Below are positions 8,362-17,055 of a stretch of 43,108 bases of DNA, in pieces. A program made the translations under genes and the position numbers. Origin of the DNA: Planctomycetes bacterium UBA2386 (GTDB lineage: Bacteria > Planctomycetota > UBA1135 > UBA2386); assembly GCA_002343845.1 (NCBI GenBank), contig DDSQ01000209.1, forward strand, positions 239 through 43,346. Reading direction: 5' to 3'. The stretch's first letter is position 1. The number at the start of each line of letters is the position of its first letter. Under the pieces are notes generated by a model that was given only the letters and a program-made list of their open reading frames with translations, did not search any database and was not told the DNA's origin.

Positions 8362-9359
8362 CCGCGCCAGCCAATCGCTGGAAGCTCGGCCTGTTCGTCG
8401 TCACTGGCTTCGTCGCCGGCGGGGCGGGCCTGACCTGGATCGGCATGCGCGAACTGCGCAAGAGCTTCTCGCTCGCCCACGCCTACTTCGACGAGGCAGT
8501 GACCGGGCTCGAGGAAGGTTCGCCGGTCAAGTTCCGCGGCGTCACGATCGGTGTCGTCGACGAGATCCGCGCGGCGCCCGACAAACGGCACCTCGAAGTG
8601 CGCGCGGCGCTCTACGACGACAAGCTGAGGAAGCTGGGGCTCGACACCGGCGCGCTCGAAGGCAGTTGTCCCTTGCCCGACAACCTGCGCGCGCAGTTGG
8701 TGATGTCGTGGGTGACCAGCACGTCGTTCGTGCAGGTCGACTTCTTCCCCGATCCGGCGGGCGGGCCGCAGCGCCTGCCGTTCGCGGTGCCCCCGGACCA
8801 GCACACGTTGCGCACGGTGCCGAGCACCGCCAAGAGCCTGGAGGACGCGAGCCGCGAGGTCTTCCGCGAACTGCCGCTGGTGGCGAGTTCGGTGCGCGAG
8901 CTCGTCGAGCTGCTGCGCACCGAGCTGCAGGGCGCGCGCGTCGCCGAACTGTCGCGCCGCGCGCAGGAACTGCTGACGCGGCTCGACGGCGTGGTGCAGG
9001 ACGTCGAGCGGCAGGGCGTGGTTGCCGCCGCGGCCCAGGCGCTCGCGGCGGTGCGCGATGGTGCCGGGGCGCTCGGCGATCCACGCACACCCGCCGGCGG
9101 TGCGCTGGTCGAGCTGCGCGACCTGGCGGCGCAACTGCGCTCCGACCTGGCCGCGGCGCAAGTCGGCGCGACGGCCGCGTCGCTGCGCGCCGCCGCCGCG
9201 GATGCCAGCGGGCTCGCCGGCGACGCCGGGGCCGAACTCGGGCAGCTGCGCCGGACGTTGGTCGCGATCGAACGCCTGATGACGGCGCTCGAACGCGATC
9301 CCGGTTCGTTGTTGTACGGACGGCAGGCATCGCCCTCGCCGCTGGAGGCCAGGAAGTGA
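8358..9359 (+). CDS. MCE/MlaD-family lipid-binding protein
   Basis: 333 residues, the substrate-binding component of the transporter, anchored in the inner membrane and projecting into the periplasm. A single hydrophobic segment lies at about residues 8-27 (LGLFVVTGFVAGGAGLTWIG). The MCE domain follows, with VTGLEEGSPVKFRGVTIGVV near 48-67. The C-terminal half is long, Ala/Leu/Glu-rich and helical (about 160-315), as in MCE proteins that build a lipid channel. It is longer than E. coli MlaD (about 180) and closer to PqiB/Mce-like single-MCE proteins. It overlaps the ATPase gene by ATGA and the following lipoprotein gene by GTGA. Confidence 0.92.
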   Translation: MTAPANRWKLGLFVVTGFVAGGAGLTWIGMRELRKSFSLAHAYFDEAVTGLEEGSPVKFRGVTIGVVDEIRAAPDKRHLEVRAALYDDKLRKLGLDTGALEGSCPLPDNLRAQLVMSWVTSTSFVQVDFFPDPAGGPQRLPFAVPPDQHTLRTVPSTAKSLEDASREVFRELPLVASSVRELVELLRTELQGARVAELSRRAQELLTRLDGVVQDVERQGVVAAAAQALAAVRDGAGALGDPRTPAGGALVELRDLAAQLRSDLAAAQVGATAASLRAAAADASGLAGDAGAELGQLRRTLVAIERLMTALERDPGSLLYGRQASPSPLEARK

Positions 9360-9841
9360 GACGCGCTCGGCGACTCGTCATGTGCGGACTGCCGGTGCTC
9401 GCGGCCGCAGGCTGCTTCTCGTCGGCGGGTGCTCTGCCGGCCGTGCGTTGGTTCGACCCGCTGCCCGCGTTGGCGGCGCCGCCAGCGCCGGTCCCGTTGC
9501 GCGTCACCGCCGCGGCCCACCTCGGCCGTGAGTTCGTGGTGCGCGTCGCCGCGCGCGAGGTCGCGTTCGACGGCCAGCACCAGTGGATCGCCGAACCACG
9601 TGATCTGGTCGCCGGCCTGCTCGCCGGCAGCGGTCTCGCTGGGGACGTGCACGTGACCGCGTTCGAGCTCGATGTGACCGGCGAACCGCGCGCGGTCGTG
9701 CGCCTGATCGTCCGCGGGACCGACGGTGCTTCGCGCGTGGTCGAGGCGAGCAGTCCGGCGGCGGATCGGTCGCCGTCCACGTTCGCGCAGGCGATGGCGG
9801 CAGCGCTCGCCGACCTCCAAAACCGCGTCGCGTCGCGGTGA
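9356..9841 (+). CDS. ABC-type transport auxiliary lipoprotein (PqiC-like)
   Basis: 161 residues from a GTG start at 9356 that overlaps the MCE stop (GTGA), with a GGAGG/AGGA ribosome-binding region just upstream. A short basic start and hydrophobic signal end at AAAGC near residue 19, a plausible lipobox. The body matches the pattern of the PqiC/DUF330 auxiliary lipoproteins: VPLRVTAAAHL, REFVVRVAAREVAF, the WIAEP box, then a helix (LVAGLLAGSGL) and a beta-rich end. Such lipoproteins are thought to link MCE proteins to the outer membrane. The position as last gene of the MCE operon agrees. The family call rests on pattern and context, not on a search. Confidence 0.75.
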   Translation: MRRARRLVMCGLPVLAAAGCFSSAGALPAVRWFDPLPALAAPPAPVPLRVTAAAHLGREFVVRVAAREVAFDGQHQWIAEPRDLVAGLLAGSGLAGDVHVTAFELDVTGEPRAVVRLIVRGTDGASRVVEASSPAADRSPSTFAQAMAAALADLQNRVASR

Positions 9842-9851
9842 CGCCGGGCGC

Positions 9852-11261
9852 TCAGCTGCCCAGCAGTTCGCGCAGCAGCGTCGGGACCGCCTCGTCGCGC
9901 GCCGCCGGCAACGCCAGCACGCGCGTGGCGCGGAACGCGCGCAGCGCCGCGAGCGCGTTGCCGCCGGGGCGCAGCTGCGCGAGCAGCACTCGCTCGGCCT
10001 CGGGATGGCCTGCGCGCACCAACGCCGCGAAGCGCGCCGTTGCCTGCGGCAGGGACACGCCGGCGTCCAGCAGCCGGGCCAGCGCCACGGGTTCGCCGTG
10101 ACTGGCCTGCAGGGCCGCGGCGAGGCGGTCGAGTGTGCGGTCGTCGCCGGTGCTGCGGAACGCGTCGCGCAGCAAGGGTGCTGCGCGGTCGCACCCGGCC
10201 CGCGCCAGCACGATCGCGGCGGTGTTGCGCAGCGACCAGGGTTCGCTGCCGTCTGCCGCCAGCCGCGCCAGGTGGTCGGCGAACTCCGCGTCGAGCGGCG
10301 CTTCGTAGCCGGCGAGCAGAGCCTGCTTGCGCGCTGGATCCCGTTCGGCGATCAGGCGCGGCGCGGCAGCTCGCAGCAGCCGGGCTCCGCCGATCTGCAT
10401 CATCGTCCGCATCGCCTGCGCGCACTCGGCGGGCGTGCCGCCGCGCATGGCGCGCAGCGCCAGGTCCAGGGCCGGCAGCCAGCGCACCCGCGTCAGGGCC
10501 GCCAGCGCCAACGCCCGGTGTTCGCCGGGTTCCCCGTGCACGGCGAGCTCGGCGAGCGCATCGCACCAGCCACTGTCGAGCGCCCTGCTGCTGCCGGCGA
10601 GGTGATGGAGCACGGCTTCGCGTTCGGGCAGGCTGCCGCGCTCGAGCAGTCGTCGCAGGAGCTTGTCGTCGAACGTGCGGTCGTTCGCGAGCAGGTGGCG
10701 CAGCAGCAGCCCGCGCACCTCGGGATCGCGGTTGCTGCTGTCCTCGAACAGCTGCCGCATCGCGGAGACCTCGGCGCGATCGGGATGGAAGGTCATGCCG
10801 AGCAGCAGCGCCAGCAGCAGGTCGCGTTGGCGCTTCCAGCTGCCCTGGGCGATGCGCGACATCAACTGCGTGTTGGTGCTGCTTGCGGCGTGGTCGGCGA
10901 CGAGCCCGAGGCCGAACGCCGCCGCGATGCCGTCGTCTTCGACGCGCGCGCTGGTGGCGGCGAGGCAGTCCCCGAGGAAGCGCACGGCGCCCGGCGTGCC
11001 GAGCAGCCCGAGCGCGATCAGCGCGCGGTGCCGCGCCGCGGGCTCCGGATCCGCGGCCAGCGCCAGCAGGCGGTCCTGCAGCGCGAGGTCGGCGCCCGGA
11101 CTCACCACGAGTGCCGCCTCGCCGCGCACCGTCGCGTCGGCATGCGCGAGCAGCGGCACGGCGTCGGCCACGACCAGCGCCGCGAACGGTTCCTGCGCGG
11201 GTGCGGAAGCGATCGCCAGCAGCACCACGAGCGCACCGGCGTGCGCGCGACTGCGCGACAT
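9852..11261 (-). CDS. Exported HEAT-repeat-like protein
   Basis: 469 residues from the ATG at 11261, chosen because it gives a clean signal peptide (basic SRSRAH, hydrophobic ALVVLLAIA, cleavage near SAPAQ). A longer GTG start near 11311 is possible but would place residues before the signal. The mature protein is Ala/Leu/Arg-rich with repeating helical pairs, such as DPEPAARHRALIALGLLGTP, RDPEVRGLLLRHLLA and GSEPWSLRNTAAIVLARAG, the spacing expected of HEAT/armadillo-type scaffolds. No catalytic motif is seen. It is probably a periplasmic or surface interaction protein. It is convergent with the MCE operon and divergent from larC. Confidence 0.75.
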   Translation of the reverse strand: MSRSRAHAGALVVLLAIASAPAQEPFAALVVADAVPLLAHADATVRGEAALVVSPGADLALQDRLLALAADPEPAARHRALIALGLLGTPGAVRFLGDCLAATSARVEDDGIAAAFGLGLVADHAASSTNTQLMSRIAQGSWKRQRDLLLALLLGMTFHPDRAEVSAMRQLFEDSSNRDPEVRGLLLRHLLANDRTFDDKLLRRLLERGSLPEREAVLHHLAGSSRALDSGWCDALAELAVHGEPGEHRALALAALTRVRWLPALDLALRAMRGGTPAECAQAMRTMMQIGGARLLRAAAPRLIAERDPARKQALLAGYEAPLDAEFADHLARLAADGSEPWSLRNTAAIVLARAGCDRAAPLLRDAFRSTGDDRTLDRLAAALQASHGEPVALARLLDAGVSLPQATARFAALVRAGHPEAERVLLAQLRPGGNALAALRAFRATRVLALPAARDEAVPTLLRELLGS

Positions 11262-11307
11262 CGCGCGCCGCGGCGGCAGGGGGCGACCAGGGGTCGAGGT
11301 ACGCGCG

Positions 11308-11337
11308 TTCACAACGTCTCGGTTCCTAGCGTAGTAT
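11308..11337 (+). promoter_or_regulatory. Candidate sigma70-like promoter for larC
   Basis: TTCACA at 11308-11313 and TAGTAT at 11332-11337 are separated by 18 bases, 5/6 and 4/6 matches to the -35 and -10 consensus. They lie about 65 bases before the larC ATG in an otherwise GC-rich gap, and point toward larC. This is based on consensus matching only. Confidence 0.35.
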
Positions 11338-11401
11338 CGTCGCGTTGCGCCGGGGTCACTGCGGCAGTCGCCGCGCCCTGGAAAGGCCGTTCCCATCGCC
11401 C

Positions 11402-12622
11402 ATGCGCGTCGCCGTTCTCGAAGCCTGGTCCGGAGTCGCGGGTGACATGTGGGTGGGGGCGCTGCTCGACGCCGGGGTGCCGCTGGCACCGCTGGCCGCC
11501 GCCGTGCGGTCGCTGGCGCTGCCGGGCGTCGCGATCCGCGCCGCGAAGGTCACGCGCGGCGGCTTGTCGGGCACGCACTTCGTCGTCGACGTCGCGTCGC
11601 CGACCGCCGGCCAGTTCACCCCGGTTGCCGCGTCGCCGCTCGGCGTGGCGGGGACTGCCGGGGGTCACGAACACCGCCGGCTGCGCGACATCGAACGCAT
11701 CGTGCACGCGGCGGAACTGCCCGCGGCGGTGAAGGCGGACTGCCTGGCGGTCTACCGCGCCATCGGCGAGGTCGAGGCCGCGGCCCACGCCGTGTCGATC
11801 GACGACGTGCACTTCCACGAGGTCGGCGCGGCCGACACCATCGTCGACGTGGTGTGCGCCTGCCTCGGGACGCACCTGCTGGGCGTCGAGCGTGTGCACT
11901 GCCACGGCCTCACGCTGGGCTCGGGCACGGTGCGCGCGGAGCACGGCGTGCTGCCGGTGCCCGCTCCGGCGACGGCTGCCTTGCTGCGCGGCATCCCGGC
12001 GCGGGTGGGCGGGTTGCGCGGCGAACGCACGACGCCGACCGGGGCGGCGTTGCTGCGCCACTTCGTCGACGCGTTCGACGAGCCGCTGACCTACACCGCC
12101 GAGGCGATCGGCTACGGCGCCGGCACGCGCGACGGCGACGACACGCCAAACCTCCTGCGGCTCACGGTAGGCGTCACGGCGGTGGCTGCCTCGGCGACCG
12201 AGCTCGTCGAGCTGCAGTGCCAGCTCGACACCGCGACCGGCGAACTGGTCGGCTGGCTGCTCGACGAACTGCTGGCGCGCGGGGCCACCGACGCGTTCGC
12301 GACGCCGGTGACGATGAAGAAGGGGCGGCCGGGTGTATTGCTGACGGTGCTCGCCGACGACGCGCGGGCGTCGCTGCTCGAAGCGTTCCTGCTCGAAGAG
12401 TCGACGACGCTCGGCGTGCGGCGGCATCGCGTGCAGCGGCGCGTGCTCGAACGCTGGAGCGAGACGCGGACGACGCCATTCGGGCCGGTCGCGTTCAAGG
12501 TCGCGCGGCTGCCGAGCGGTGTTCTGGTGGCGCGACCCGAGGACGACGAACTGCGCCGGCTCGGTCGCGAGCACGGCCTCGGCCGCGCGGAGCTGTTGCG
12601 GCGGCTGGCGGGCGGCGCCTGA
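11402..12622 (+). CDS. larC: LarC-type nickel-insertion protein (DUF111)
   Basis: 406 residues. LarC is the CTP-dependent cyclometallase that inserts nickel into the pincer cofactor of lactate racemase and related LarA-family enzymes. The N-terminal pattern SGVAGDM at 10-16, VHFHEVGAADTIVDV at 136-150, HGLTLGSG, GVLPVPAPATAALL, TPTGAALL and the C-terminal MKKGRP are family hallmarks. The reading frame is continuous; in Lactiplantibacillus plantarum larC is split and joined by a programmed frameshift, so this is the fused form. The residue 64-92 region contains a His-rich stretch (GGHEHRR) that is shorter than in some homologues. larA, larB and larE are not in the window, so the client enzyme is unknown. 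Confidence 0.9.
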   Translation: MRVAVLEAWSGVAGDMWVGALLDAGVPLAPLAAAVRSLALPGVAIRAAKVTRGGLSGTHFVVDVASPTAGQFTPVAASPLGVAGTAGGHEHRRLRDIERIVHAAELPAAVKADCLAVYRAIGEVEAAAHAVSIDDVHFHEVGAADTIVDVVCACLGTHLLGVERVHCHGLTLGSGTVRAEHGVLPVPAPATAALLRGIPARVGGLRGERTTPTGAALLRHFVDAFDEPLTYTAEAIGYGAGTRDGDDTPNLLRLTVGVTAVAASATELVELQCQLDTATGELVGWLLDELLARGATDAFATPVTMKKGRPGVLLTVLADDARASLLEAFLLEESTTLGVRRHRVQRRVLERWSETRTTPFGPVAFKVARLPSGVLVARPEDDELRRLGREHGLGRAELLRRLAGGA

Positions 12623-12628
12623 GGGCGC

Positions 12629-13189
12629 TTACGCGCGCCCCATGAACTCGGCGGTGTCGGTCGAGACCTTCACCTTCTCGCCGACCTTGATGTGCGCGGG
12701 CACCTTGATGACGAGCCCAGTGCTGAGCGTCGCCGGCTTCTGCACCGCGCTGACGGTGTCGCCGCGCACCGCGTCCTCGGTCTGCGTGATCTCGAGCACC
12801 ACCGCGGGCGGCAGCTGCACGGTCAGCGCCTCGCCTTCGCAGAACACCACGGTGACGTTGCTGTTGTCGGTGATGAACTGCATCGACTCGCCGACGACTT
12901 CGGCCGACAACACGAACTGCTCGAAGTTCTCGTTGTCCATGAAGGTGTAGCCGAGCGAGTCCTTGAACAGGTACTGCGCCTCGCGCGAGTCGAGGTAGAC
13001 CAGGTCGAGCGAGTCGGAGGTCTTCATGCGCACCTCCTTCTGCCGGCCGTTCTTCAGGTTCTTCAGGTAGACGTGGTGGATCGCGCGCAGGTTGCCGGGC
13101 GTGAGGTGGTCGTAGCGGGTGATCTGGTAGAGGTCGCCTTCGAAGCGGACGACCATGCCTTTCTTGGCTTCGGTGACGCGGATCGCCAT
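12629..13189 (-). CDS. efp: Elongation factor P
   Basis: 186 residues, the normal EF-P length with three beta-barrel domains. EF-P enters the ribosomal E site and relieves stalling at polyproline stretches. MAIRVTEAKKGMVVRFEGDLYQI opens the KOW-like domain I, VYLKNLKNG follows the tip loop, and the OB-like domains end in HIKVGEKVKVSTDTAEFMGR, the C-terminal signature (GxxIxVDTxxxEYxxR in other bacteria). At the loop tip, where E. coli carries the modified Lys34 and Pseudomonas Arg32, the sequence is TPGNLRA: Asn33, with Arg at 35. The known lysyl, rhamnosyl or aminopentanol modifications therefore do not fit. It is convergent with larC, 6 bases apart. Confidence 0.95.
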   Translation of the reverse strand: MAIRVTEAKKGMVVRFEGDLYQITRYDHLTPGNLRAIHHVYLKNLKNGRQKEVRMKTSDSLDLVYLDSREAQYLFKDSLGYTFMDNENFEQFVLSAEVVGESMQFITDNSNVTVVFCEGEALTVQLPPAVVLEITQTEDAVRGDTVSAVQKPATLSTGLVIKVPAHIKVGEKVKVSTDTAEFMGRA

Positions 13190-13318
13190 GACGGGAACGA
13201 GCGGGAGCGGTCGGAGCGGTGCGGGCCGCGCGCGCGGCCATCGGGGCGAACAGGGTAGCGGCTCGGCCGGGTTCGGGCGAGGGTTGCGGTCGGTCCGTCG
13301 CGCTCCTCCAATGCGGCG

Positions 13319-14287
13319 ATGGACCTCGTCGATCGCCGTCGCTTCCTCGCCGTTGCCGCCGGGTGCGCGGCCTTGTCCGCCGTGCCCGCGATGACGCCGC
13401 TGCTGCCGGTGCAGCCGGTGCAGCCGGTGCGCCGGGCGCCGTTGTTCCCGATCAGCCTGGCGCAGTGGTCGCTGCATCGGGAGCTGCGCAAGGGCGACCT
13501 CGACAACCTCGGGTTTCCCAAGCGCGCGCGGTCGTTCGGCATCGACGCCGTCGAGTACGTCAACTCGTTCTGGAAGGACAAGGCCGACGACGAGAAGTAC
13601 CTCGCCGAGTTGCTCAAGCGTTGCCAGGACGAGGGCACGAAGAACGTGCTGATCATGTGCGACGGCGAGGGTGCGCTCGGCGATCCGGCCGAGGCCGCAC
13701 GCAAGCAGGCGGTCGAGAACCACCATCGCTGGGTGCGGGCGGCGAAGGTGCTCGGCTGCCACGCGATCCGCGTCAACGCGCAGAGCAAGGGCAGCTACGA
13801 GGAGCAGCAGAAGCTCGCGGCCGATGGCCTGCGCACGCTCGCCGAGTACGGCGACCAGCACGGCATCGACGTGATCGTCGAGAACCACGGCGGGCTGTCG
13901 AGCAACGGCAAGTGGCTGGCCGGCACGCTCAAGCTCGCCGCCCATCGGCGCGTCGGGGCGCTGCCCGACTTCGGCAACTTCCGCGTCAGCGCCGAGGAGC
14001 AGTACGACCGTTACATCGGCACCGACGAGTTGATGCCGTTCGCGCGCGGCGTGTCGGCGAAGTCGCACGACTTCGACGAGCAGGGCAACGAAGTGCACAC
14101 CGACTACGTCCGCATGCTCGGCATCGTCGTCGAGAAGCACGCGTGGCGCGGCCACATCGGCATCGAGTACGAGGGCGGCAAGCTGTCCGAGGCGGACGGC
14201 ATTCGCGCCACCAAGGCGCTGCTCGAGAAGGTGCGCACGGCGATCGAGGCGAAGCTCGCGGCCAAGCCCGAGAAGGCGGGCAAGTGA
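13319..14287 (+). CDS. Tat-exported sugar phosphate isomerase/epimerase-like TIM-barrel protein
   Basis: 322 residues. The N-terminus has a twin-arginine signal ([11 protein letters not shown]) followed by a hydrophobic stretch and a Pro/Val/Gln repeat, so export in folded form is likely. The mature part is an AP-endonuclease-2/xylose-isomerase-type TIM barrel: [54 protein letters not shown] near residues 180-190, LPDFGNFRV and IGIEYEGG near 279. The Glu, His, Asp and Glu that end these strands are the usual metal-binding set of the fold. The substrate is unknown; many exported members process sugars or polyols. Its stop overlaps the aminotransferase start (GTGA). Confidence 0.85.
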   Translation: MDLVDRRRFLAVAAGCAALSAVPAMTPLLPVQPVQPVRRAPLFPISLAQWSLHRELRKGDLDNLGFPKRARSFGIDAVEYVNSFWKDKADDEKYLAELLKRCQDEGTKNVLIMCDGEGALGDPAEAARKQAVENHHRWVRAAKVLGCHAIRVNAQSKGSYEEQQKLAADGLRTLAEYGDQHGIDVIVENHGGLSSNGKWLAGTLKLAAHRRVGALPDFGNFRVSAEEQYDRYIGTDELMPFARGVSAKSHDFDEQGNEVHTDYVRMLGIVVEKHAWRGHIGIEYEGGKLSEADGIRATKALLEKVRTAIEAKLAAKPEKAGK

Positions 14288-15420
14288 ACGAGCGCCTGCA
14301 GCAGTTGCCGGCCTACCCGATGGAGCAGCTCGCCGGCTGGAAGGCCGAGATCGAGCGCCGCGGCCAGCGTGTGTTCGATTTCGGCACCGGCGATCCGCGC
14401 GAGCCCACGCCCGAGATCCTGCGGCGCGCGATGTTCGAGGGCACCGGACCGGTGAGCCAGTATCCGCCGACGCGCGGCACGACGGCGCTGCGCACGGCGG
14501 TCGCCGCCTACCTGCGCCGGCGCTTCTCGGTCACGGTCGATCCCGCCACGCAGGTGCTGGCGACGCTCGGCAGCAAGGAGTGCCTGTTCCACCTGCCGAT
14601 GACGTTCGTCCAGGTGCCGAGCGACAAGGACCTGGTGCTCTACGGCGAACCCGCGTACCCCGTCTACGAGATCGGCGCGCTGTTCGCCGAGGCGTGGACC
14701 TATGCCGTGCCGCTCGGCGTCGGCAACGGCTACGCGATGGACCCCGACGCGCTGCCGGAATCGGTGCTGAAGCGCGCGTCGGTGGTGTTCCTGAACTACC
14801 CGCACAACCCGACCGGCTTCTGCTTGTCCGACGCGTTGTTCCGCCGCTGGGTCGAGGTGCGCGAGGAGTATGGCTTCGTGCTGGTGAGCGACGAGTGTTA
14901 CGCCGACCTGCACTACGAAGGCTCGCGCCCGCGCAGCCTGCTCGAGTTCGGCACCAAGGGCTGCCTCGCCGTGCACTCGCTGAGCAAGCGCTCGGGCATG
15001 ACCGGATACCGCTCCGGCTTCGTCGCCGGCGATGCCGACCTGATCGGCCGGTATGCGCGGTTCCGGGCCAGCATGGGCACCGCACCGCAGGAGTTCGTGC
15101 AGGCAGCGGCAACGCTGGCGTGGACCGACGAGCCGCACGTGCAGGAACGCGTGGCGACGTTCGCCAAGAAGCGCGACGTGCTGCTGGCGATGTGCCGCGA
15201 GCGTGGGCTCAAGGTGCACGGCAGCACCGCCGGTCTCTACCTGTGGCTCGAGGTCCCCGCCGGCACCGACGGCGTCGCCTACGCGCAGCGGTGCCGCGAA
15301 GTCGGCATCCTCGTCGCGCCGGGTTCGTTCTTCGGTCGCGGCCAGGAGCGCTACGTTCGGCTGGCGCTGGTGCCGGCGCCCGACGAGTGCAAGGCCGCAG
15401 CACTGGTCTGGCCCAGGTGA
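14284..15420 (+). CDS. Class I/II PLP aminotransferase, DapC/LL-DAP-aminotransferase-like
   Basis: 378 residues from a GTG at 14284 that overlaps the previous stop. This is a fold-type I PLP enzyme. NYPHNPTG at 171-178 contains the cofactor-binding Asn, VSDECYADL at 201-209 the Asp that pairs with the pyridine nitrogen, and [15 protein letters not shown] contains the Schiff-base Lys at 235 followed by the phosphate-binding Arg. The [11 protein letters not shown] start and the SKRSxMTGYR form are typical of N-succinyldiaminopimelate aminotransferases (DapC) and related aspartate-type enzymes. Lysine or peptidoglycan-precursor synthesis is plausible. No other dap gene is adjacent, and the TIM-barrel neighbour gives no clue, so substrate specificity remains open. 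Confidence 0.85.
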   Translation: MNERLQQLPAYPMEQLAGWKAEIERRGQRVFDFGTGDPREPTPEILRRAMFEGTGPVSQYPPTRGTTALRTAVAAYLRRRFSVTVDPATQVLATLGSKECLFHLPMTFVQVPSDKDLVLYGEPAYPVYEIGALFAEAWTYAVPLGVGNGYAMDPDALPESVLKRASVVFLNYPHNPTGFCLSDALFRRWVEVREEYGFVLVSDECYADLHYEGSRPRSLLEFGTKGCLAVHSLSKRSGMTGYRSGFVAGDADLIGRYARFRASMGTAPQEFVQAAATLAWTDEPHVQERVATFAKKRDVLLAMCRERGLKVHGSTAGLYLWLEVPAGTDGVAYAQRCREVGILVAPGSFFGRGQERYVRLALVPAPDECKAAALVWPR

Positions 15421-15427
15421 TCGGGGC

Positions 15428-15766
15428 TCAGCGGCCCGGCTTCGTCGGGCCGGTCTCGATCGGCAGGCCTTCGCCGGCCCAGTGCACGATGCCCCCGCGC
15501 AGGTTGGCCAACCGCGAGAAGCCCGCGCGCGCCAGCAGCTCGCACGCGAAGACGCTGCGCCGTCCGTGCTCGCAGTAGACGAGCCAGTTCGCCTCGGGAT
15601 CGAGTTCGGACAGGCGGCGCGCGAGGTCCTGCACCGGCACCTGCGTCGCATTGGCGAGCCGGTGGCTCGCGAACTCCGCGGGCGTGCGCACGTCGAGCAC
15701 CTGGAGCGACGCGTCGGTGCGGAGTTCGGCTTGGGCTGCAGTCGGGGTCAGGTCGCGCCAGGTCAT
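15428..15766 (-). CDS. Rhodanese-like domain protein
   Basis: 112 residues, a single rhodanese domain like GlpE/PspE. LQVLDVRTPAEFASHRL at about 21-37 is the CH2A-type region, and YCEHGRRS at 64-71 holds the active-site Cys65 in a six-residue loop, the size that accepts sulfur rather than phosphate. RGGIVHWAGEGLPI is the usual C-terminal box. No signal peptide is visible, so it is probably a cytoplasmic sulfurtransferase. It is transcribed toward the aminotransferase gene, with 7 bases between stops. The physiological sulfur acceptor cannot be read from context. Confidence 0.92.
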   Translation of the reverse strand: MTWRDLTPTAAQAELRTDASLQVLDVRTPAEFASHRLANATQVPVQDLARRLSELDPEANWLVYCEHGRRSVFACELLARAGFSRLANLRGGIVHWAGEGLPIETGPTKPGR

Positions 15767-15945
15767 GGGGGCGCAGCCTATCCACTCGCAGGGCCCGGCC
15801 CAGGCCGAGCATCCGCCCGCCGCGCCGCGACGGCGGCATCGTCGCTGCTGGCTCGCGTTCGCTCGTGAGGTATGGTGCGGCGGCGCGCCGCGGTCGGCGC
15901 ACGGTCCGGCCCGTTGTGCGACGCCGGCTGGCCCAAAGCAGACGC

Positions 15946-17046
15946 ATGACCAAGCAGGCCCGCTCCCGACGTTCGCGCCTCCTGGCGATCGTGGTTGGCG
16001 TCGTGCTCGGCGTGACGCTGCTCGAGCTGGTGCAGCAGGTCGTCGCCTACGTGGTCTGGTCGACCGAGCAACGGGGCGGCCCCGAGCAGTGGGATCGCGA
16101 GGCCGCGGGCACGGTGGCGCTCTGCGTCGGCGACTCGTTCACGTTCGGACTGCACGCCAGTTCGCGGCAAGCGTCGTATCCGGCGCAGGCCCAGGTGTTG
16201 GTCGATGCCGAGGCCGCCGGCGCCAAGCGGACCCTCGTCAACGAGGGCTATCCCGGGCAGACGTCGCGCGACGTGCTCGCTCGGCTCGGTGCGCAGGTCG
16301 CGCGGTACCAGCCCGATGTCGTCTACGTGCTGGTCGGGACCAACGACCACTACTTCCGTCCGGCGGAACTCGAAGCGGGAGCCGAGCACACGAGCGAAGC
16401 GTCGGGCTTCCCGTGGCACTTCCGGACCCGACGGTTGGTCTTGGTGCTCGTCGAGTGGCTGGCCGGAGGCCGCGAAGAACGTGACGCGCAGCGACCGTTC
16501 GTCGGCGTCTGGCACACCAACACCTTCGAAATGGAGTTCGCCGCCGACGGCACGTTCCGTTTCGGCGAGAACGTCTGGCGCTGGTCCCTCGACGAGGCCG
16601 GCCGGCTGAACCTCGCGGAGCCCGACGGCCGCCTGGTGCTCGTCGAGTGGCACATGGAAGGGCCACGCCTGTACGTGCAGTGCGTCGCGTGGAACCCGCC
16701 GTTCCTGCTCGAGCCGGGGCCGATGCCCGGTCCGATCACGCAGGTGCGCGCGGCGCACTTCGCCCGCATCGCCAGGCTGTGCGCGGCCGCGAACGCCCGG
16801 CTGGCCCTGCTGACCTACCCGGGCGGCCCGTACGCCGTCGAGGGACTCAACGACGACATCCGGCGCGCGGCGCGAGAGCACAGCGTGGACCTGATCGACG
16901 TCGAGGAGCGCTTCCTGGCCATTGCCAAGGACGAGGACATCGCTGCCTACTACGTCGGCGATGGCCACTGCTCCGACCGCGGCTACGCGGAGATGGCCAA
17001 GCTCGTCATGGCACACCTCGCGAACGCACCGCGCGCGCGGCGCTAG
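15946..17046 (+). CDS. Membrane-anchored SGNH/GDSL-family hydrolase
   Basis: 366 residues from the ATG at 15946. The start is highly basic (KQARSRRSR) and is followed by one hydrophobic segment at about 12-38, giving an N-in anchor with the domain outside. SGNH block I is CVGDSFTFG with nucleophile Ser64. Block III is VLVGTNDHY. The C-terminal block V is DGHCSDRGY, carrying the Asp-His pair. Between them is an unusual insertion (about 150-240) rich in Trp, Phe and Glu with beta character (WHTNTFEMEFAADGTFRF) that does not belong to the core fold and may be a small inserted domain. The substrate is unknown; ester or acetyl-sugar hydrolysis is typical. An upstream in-frame start at 15865 would add Arg-rich residues and is less likely. 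Confidence 0.8.
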   Translation: MTKQARSRRSRLLAIVVGVVLGVTLLELVQQVVAYVVWSTEQRGGPEQWDREAAGTVALCVGDSFTFGLHASSRQASYPAQAQVLVDAEAAGAKRTLVNEGYPGQTSRDVLARLGAQVARYQPDVVYVLVGTNDHYFRPAELEAGAEHTSEASGFPWHFRTRRLVLVLVEWLAGGREERDAQRPFVGVWHTNTFEMEFAADGTFRFGENVWRWSLDEAGRLNLAEPDGRLVLVEWHMEGPRLYVQCVAWNPPFLLEPGPMPGPITQVRAAHFARIARLCAAANARLALLTYPGGPYAVEGLNDDIRRAAREHSVDLIDVEERFLAIAKDEDIAAYYVGDGHCSDRGYAEMAKLVMAHLANAPRARR

Positions 17047-17055
17047 TCCGCCGGG

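Noticed and set aside
12629..15651. Long open frames antisense to EF-P, the TIM-barrel gene and the aminotransferase
   Set aside because: These are composition-driven shadows in GC-rich DNA; their translations are Arg/Ala/Pro-rich, while the genes beneath them have intact family motifs.
15865..15945. N-terminal extension of the SGNH hydrolase
   Set aside because: The added 27 residues are Arg-rich and without a motif; the ATG at 15946 directly precedes the basic-plus-hydrophobic anchor.
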